Below, piece after piece: positions 12,935 to 15,692 of a DNA stretch of 15,692 bases. Made by a program: the position numbers and the translations under genes. This stretch comes from DASZZY01 sp036260395. Lineage in GTDB: Bacteria; Actinomycetota; UBA4738; CALAEC01. Every line of letters starts with the position of its first letter. The first letter of the stretch is position 1. The notes under the pieces were generated by a model that was not told where the DNA came from, did no database searches, and was given only the letters and a program-made list of their open reading frames with translations. The stretch lies in the NCBI GenBank assembly GCA_036260395.1, contig DASZZY010000047.1, positions 1-15,692 of the forward strand, given 5' to 3'.

Positions 12935-13978
12935 TCAGGCGCCGTCTTCGGCCACGTCGATGAGCACCCGGCCGAAGACCTCGTTGGCGGCGATGGCGTC
13001 CATGGCCTCCTGGACCCGGTCCAGCGGATAGCGGGCGCCGATCACACACCGGACCGCGCCCGAACGAACCAGGTCCAGGGAGGCGGCGATCTCGGCGCGC
13101 GACGCGTACCGGGTCCCGGTCACGACGATCTCCTTCATCACGAGCTGGAGCGGCTCGACCGGCATGGTCACGCTCGGCGTGGCGGCGACCGAGACGAATC
13201 TGCCCCCGACGCCGAGCGACGCCCAGGCCGCTGCTAGCGTCTCGGTCGACCCGACCATGTCGATCACCACATCGGGAGGGGAGCCGAACGCGTCCGCGAC
13301 ATCCGCCGGCCAGGTCTCCGCCGAGGCGTCGACCACGGCATCGAAGTCCAGCTCCCTCAGCCGCTTCAGCTTCTCAGGGTCCCGGTCCACCGCCGCCACG
13401 ATCCCACCGAAGGCCCTGGCCACCTGGGCCATGTGGACGCCCACGCCGCCTCCGGCACCGATCACGGCGACGCGGTCGCCCGGACCGATCATGGCCCGCC
13501 GGCTGGCCACGTGGAGCGGCGTCGCCACCGCGTCGGCGATGATGCCCGCCTCGCGGACGGGAACGTCCTCGGGGACCGGCACGAGGTTCCGGGCGGGGAC
13601 CACGACGTACTCGGCGAATGCCCCGTCGACGTGGATTCCGATGTACCCCTCGAAGTTGAGGCACAGGGTCTCCCGTCCGCCGGAGCACATCCGGCAATGT
13701 CCGCAGAAGCGATAGAACGACCCGGTGACGACGTCGCCGTCCCGCCACCCCTCCACGCCGGGCCCGACCTCCACCACCGTCCCGGTGTATTCGTGCCCGA
13801 GCACCCGGGGGACCGAGCCTCCGAGACGCCCGATCCGGGCCCACTCGATCGTCAACCCGGTGCCACACGAGAGCACCCGGATCAGCGCCTCGCCGGGGCC
13901 CGGCCGGGGGACCGGCCGGCGCTCCATACGGAGTCGCCCCCCGAACTCGTCGAGCACCGCTGCCTTCATCTCGTTCAC
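12935..13978 (-). CDS. Zinc-dependent MDR alcohol dehydrogenase
   Basis: This 347-residue zinc MDR enzyme has catalytic-zinc candidates Cys38 (VLSCGTGLTIEW), His62-Glu63 (LGHEYTGTVV) and Asp149 (IIADAVATPLH). The structural zinc cysteines are at 92, 95, 98 and 106 (FCGHCRMCSGGRETLC), and the nucleotide loop is VIGAGGGVGVHMAQVARAFG (172-191). It oxidises an alcohol or amino alcohol with NAD(P); the substrate is unknown. The chosen start is GTG at 13978, because GGGGGAG lies five bases upstream on the minus strand; ATG 13969, three codons in, is the alternative. It is 43 bases downstream of the FAD oxidoreductase gene on the same strand and likely co-transcribed. It shares the domain plan of the dehydrogenase at 10463-11485 but is clearly diverged. 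Confidence 0.91.
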   Translation of the reverse strand: MNEMKAAVLDEFGGRLRMERRPVPRPGPGEALIRVLSCGTGLTIEWARIGRLGGSVPRVLGHEYTGTVVEVGPGVEGWRDGDVVTGSFYRFCGHCRMCSGGRETLCLNFEGYIGIHVDGAFAEYVVVPARNLVPVPEDVPVREAGIIADAVATPLHVASRRAMIGPGDRVAVIGAGGGVGVHMAQVARAFGGIVAAVDRDPEKLKRLRELDFDAVVDASAETWPADVADAFGSPPDVVIDMVGSTETLAAAWASLGVGGRFVSVAATPSVTMPVEPLQLVMKEIVVTGTRYASRAEIAASLDLVRSGAVRCVIGARYPLDRVQEAMDAIAANEVFGRVLIDVAEDGA

Positions 13979-14021
13979 GGTGGCTCCCCCCGCTGCCGAG
14001 GAGGGACCTGCCCCCGGCCGG

Positions 14022-15611
14022 TCATTCGGCCCACGAGGGCTCCGGGACCCGGGTCCACCACCGGTCGACCTCGAGGTCGTCGGCGATGACGTTGGCGCAG
14101 TTGTAGCCGGGGCTCCCGGTGATGGCGCCTCCCGAGTGGCTGGTGAACCCGCACAGGTAGAGGCCCTCCACGGGGGTCCGGTACCCGGACATCTCCGGGA
14201 CCGGACGGTTCACCCCGAGCTGGGTGGGCAGGTAAGCGATGCCGTGGTGGCTGCCGTGCCGCATGTTGATGCAGCTTCGCTCGATGTCCAGCGGCGTGAA
14301 CAGGTACGTCCCCAGGACGTTGTCGTCGGTCATGTTCGGGGCGAACTCGCGCCACTGGCTCAGGAGCTCGCGGGTGATCTCGTCACGCCGCCGGTCCCAC
14401 GACTCCGGATCGCCGTCGAGCCGGTACGGCGCGAACGGCCACCAGAACGCCGCGTGCTTGCCGGCCGGCGCATACGAGGGGTCGAACAGCGTGTTGCACG
14501 CGCCGTTGCCGTGGAGGCGATCCGGGAGCCGCTCCTGGTCGATGAAGTCCTCGAACATCCGGGCCAGCTCCTCGCTGTCGCCCAGCCCGAACGCGATGTT
14601 GTAGGCCCGGTCGATGTCGGGGTCGAACTCGGCGGCCCGGTACCGGGGCGGCTCGTTGAGCGCCACGTGGATCGTCACCAGGCTGTGCTTGGCCCACTGG
14701 AGGTTCGCCACCCGCTCGGCGACCTCGTCCCCGAAGTGCTCCGGCCCCGCCATGTCGACCGTCTGGACCGCGTCGACGCCGCTGGCCACGAACCGGTCCG
14801 CGCGGAGGACGTCGCCGCCCGCCACCCGGACCCCCCGGGCTCGCCCGCCCTCGACCAGGACCTCCTCCACCCGCCGCCCGGTGAGCACCGTGCCGCCGGC
14901 CTCCTCGATCACCCGGCCGAGGGCTCGGGGGAGGGCTTCCGCCCCTCCCTTGGGGAGGGCGAACGTGACCAGGCGCGACACCAGCCGAGGGAAGAACGAG
15001 CCGAGGTTCGGGAGGTTCATCAGTGAGATGGAGTGCAGGAACGTCTTGAACAGGCACCGGATGTGCTCTTCCTCGAAGTTCCGGTCCACGGCCTCGTACA
15101 GGGAGAGCTGCGCGTACGAGAGCATGTCCCGGCCCAGGGGACCGGTCACCCGCTCCGCGAGGTCGGGCGGGCTGATCGGCGGGGAGTAGAGGGTCTGGAG
15201 CACGAACTCCCGCCCCCTGACGGCGAAGTTGTCGTGGAGCTCGCGCCACCGTTCGGCGTCGTTCTTGGAGAACCGGGCGAAGGACTCCGCCGTCCGCTCG
15301 GGGTCCCGGTAGATGCACAGCGCGGTCCCGTCCCGGAACGCCATGCCGTCCTGGACCTCCGGATAGATGTATTCCAGGCCGTACCGGTCGAGCTCCAGGT
15401 CGCTGACGATCGGGCCGTCCGTGAACAGGTGGAAGTTCGAGTGGAGGTTGTGCTTGAACCCCGGGAGGGTGACCTCTTCGGTGATCGAGCCGCCCCCGAT
15501 CTTCGGGTTCGCCTCCACCACGGCGATCCGAAGGCCGGCGCGGGCCAGGTACGCCGCACACGTCAGCCCGTTGTGCCCACCGCCGATCACGATGCCGTCA
15601 AAGGTCGCCAT
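14022..15611 (-). CDS. PYROXD2/CrtI-like FAD-dependent oxidoreductase
   Basis: This 529-residue flavoprotein belongs to the phytoene desaturase/PYROXD2 superfamily. The FAD motif is GIVIGGGHNGLTCAAYLARA (6-25), continued by VVEANPKIGGGSITEE (31-46). The end LYLCGFTSHSGGAITGSPGY followed by NCANVIADDL binds FAD and matches PYROXD2-like proteins better than carotenoid CrtI, because no carotenoid gene adjoins. It probably oxidises or dehydrogenates a hydrophobic or amine-type substrate; the reaction is unknown. ATG 15611 is close to the FAD motif, with only a G-rich GGGGGG as ribosome site. It is the first gene of a two-gene minus operon with the zinc dehydrogenase, suggesting two successive oxidations. 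The 81 bases upstream to the window edge show no clear promoter. Confidence 0.87.
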   Translation of the reverse strand: MATFDGIVIGGGHNGLTCAAYLARAGLRIAVVEANPKIGGGSITEEVTLPGFKHNLHSNFHLFTDGPIVSDLELDRYGLEYIYPEVQDGMAFRDGTALCIYRDPERTAESFARFSKNDAERWRELHDNFAVRGREFVLQTLYSPPISPPDLAERVTGPLGRDMLSYAQLSLYEAVDRNFEEEHIRCLFKTFLHSISLMNLPNLGSFFPRLVSRLVTFALPKGGAEALPRALGRVIEEAGGTVLTGRRVEEVLVEGGRARGVRVAGGDVLRADRFVASGVDAVQTVDMAGPEHFGDEVAERVANLQWAKHSLVTIHVALNEPPRYRAAEFDPDIDRAYNIAFGLGDSEELARMFEDFIDQERLPDRLHGNGACNTLFDPSYAPAGKHAAFWWPFAPYRLDGDPESWDRRRDEITRELLSQWREFAPNMTDDNVLGTYLFTPLDIERSCINMRHGSHHGIAYLPTQLGVNRPVPEMSGYRTPVEGLYLCGFTSHSGGAITGSPGYNCANVIADDLEVDRWWTRVPEPSWAE

Positions 15612-15692
15612 CTGCCCCCCGATCAGTCCGGACCGCTTCCGACCCCGCTCTCCACGGTGGGAGGTTGGGCCCCGGGCCGGCGGCTGTGGGCC

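Noticed and set aside
14022..15611. Calling the FAD oxidoreductase a carotenoid phytoene desaturase (crtI)
   Set aside because: The C-terminal motif resembles PYROXD2-like proteins, and there are no carotenoid genes beside it.
15612..15692. Promoter of the minus-strand FAD oxidoreductase operon
   Set aside because: No TTGACA-like or TANNNT pair at suitable spacing was found on the minus strand in these 81 bases.

Overview
The window is a GC-rich bacterial segment of about 70% G+C. Starts are a mix of ATG and GTG, Shine-Dalgarno sites are clear, and genes are tightly packed with several 4-8 base overlaps. This suggests a free-living, probably soil or sediment, high-GC bacterium such as an Actinomycetota-like or similarly GC-rich lineage. 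That placement is inferred from composition and gene style only; no marker gene is present. There is no rRNA, tRNA, CRISPR array, transposase, integrase or recognisable transcription factor. No stretch longer than about 210 bases lacks a gene.

Four transcription blocks can be drawn. (A) Plus strand, 71-4095: livH-livM-livG-livF, a branched-chain-amino-acid-type (HAAT) ABC importer lacking only its periplasmic binding protein, followed by a Rid-family protein. (B) Minus strand, 6595 down to 4104: an alpha/beta hydrolase and two tandem SDR-fold proteins, both of which have lost the Ser-Tyr-Lys catalytic residues. (C) Plus strand, 6804-12906: an LhgO-like FAD oxidase, then a strong promoter-like site and a structured leader. 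After the leader come an NMT1/THI5-like solute-binding protein with no visible signal peptide, an M24 (creatinase/prolidase-fold) protein with one metal-ligand Asp replaced by Cys, a zinc MDR dehydrogenase, a zinc-free quinone-oxidoreductase-like MDR protein and a second Rid-family protein. (D) Minus strand, 15611 down to 12935: a PYROXD2/CrtI-like FAD oxidoreductase and another zinc MDR dehydrogenase.

Blocks A/B and C/D converge on compact perfect hairpins (4081-4103 and 12907-12932) that look like bidirectional terminators. Blocks B and C diverge from a 208-base region (6596-6803) with promoter-like elements and short direct repeats at helical spacing.

Together this reads as an uptake-plus-oxidation catabolic island: one importer, several dehydrogenases or oxidases, a hydrolase, an M24 protein and two Rid proteins. 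The substrate cannot be read from the sequence. The recurring oddity is known enzyme folds whose usual catalytic residues are changed (two SDRs, two Rid proteins, the M24 protein). These may be divergent subfamilies with other chemistry or binding roles.
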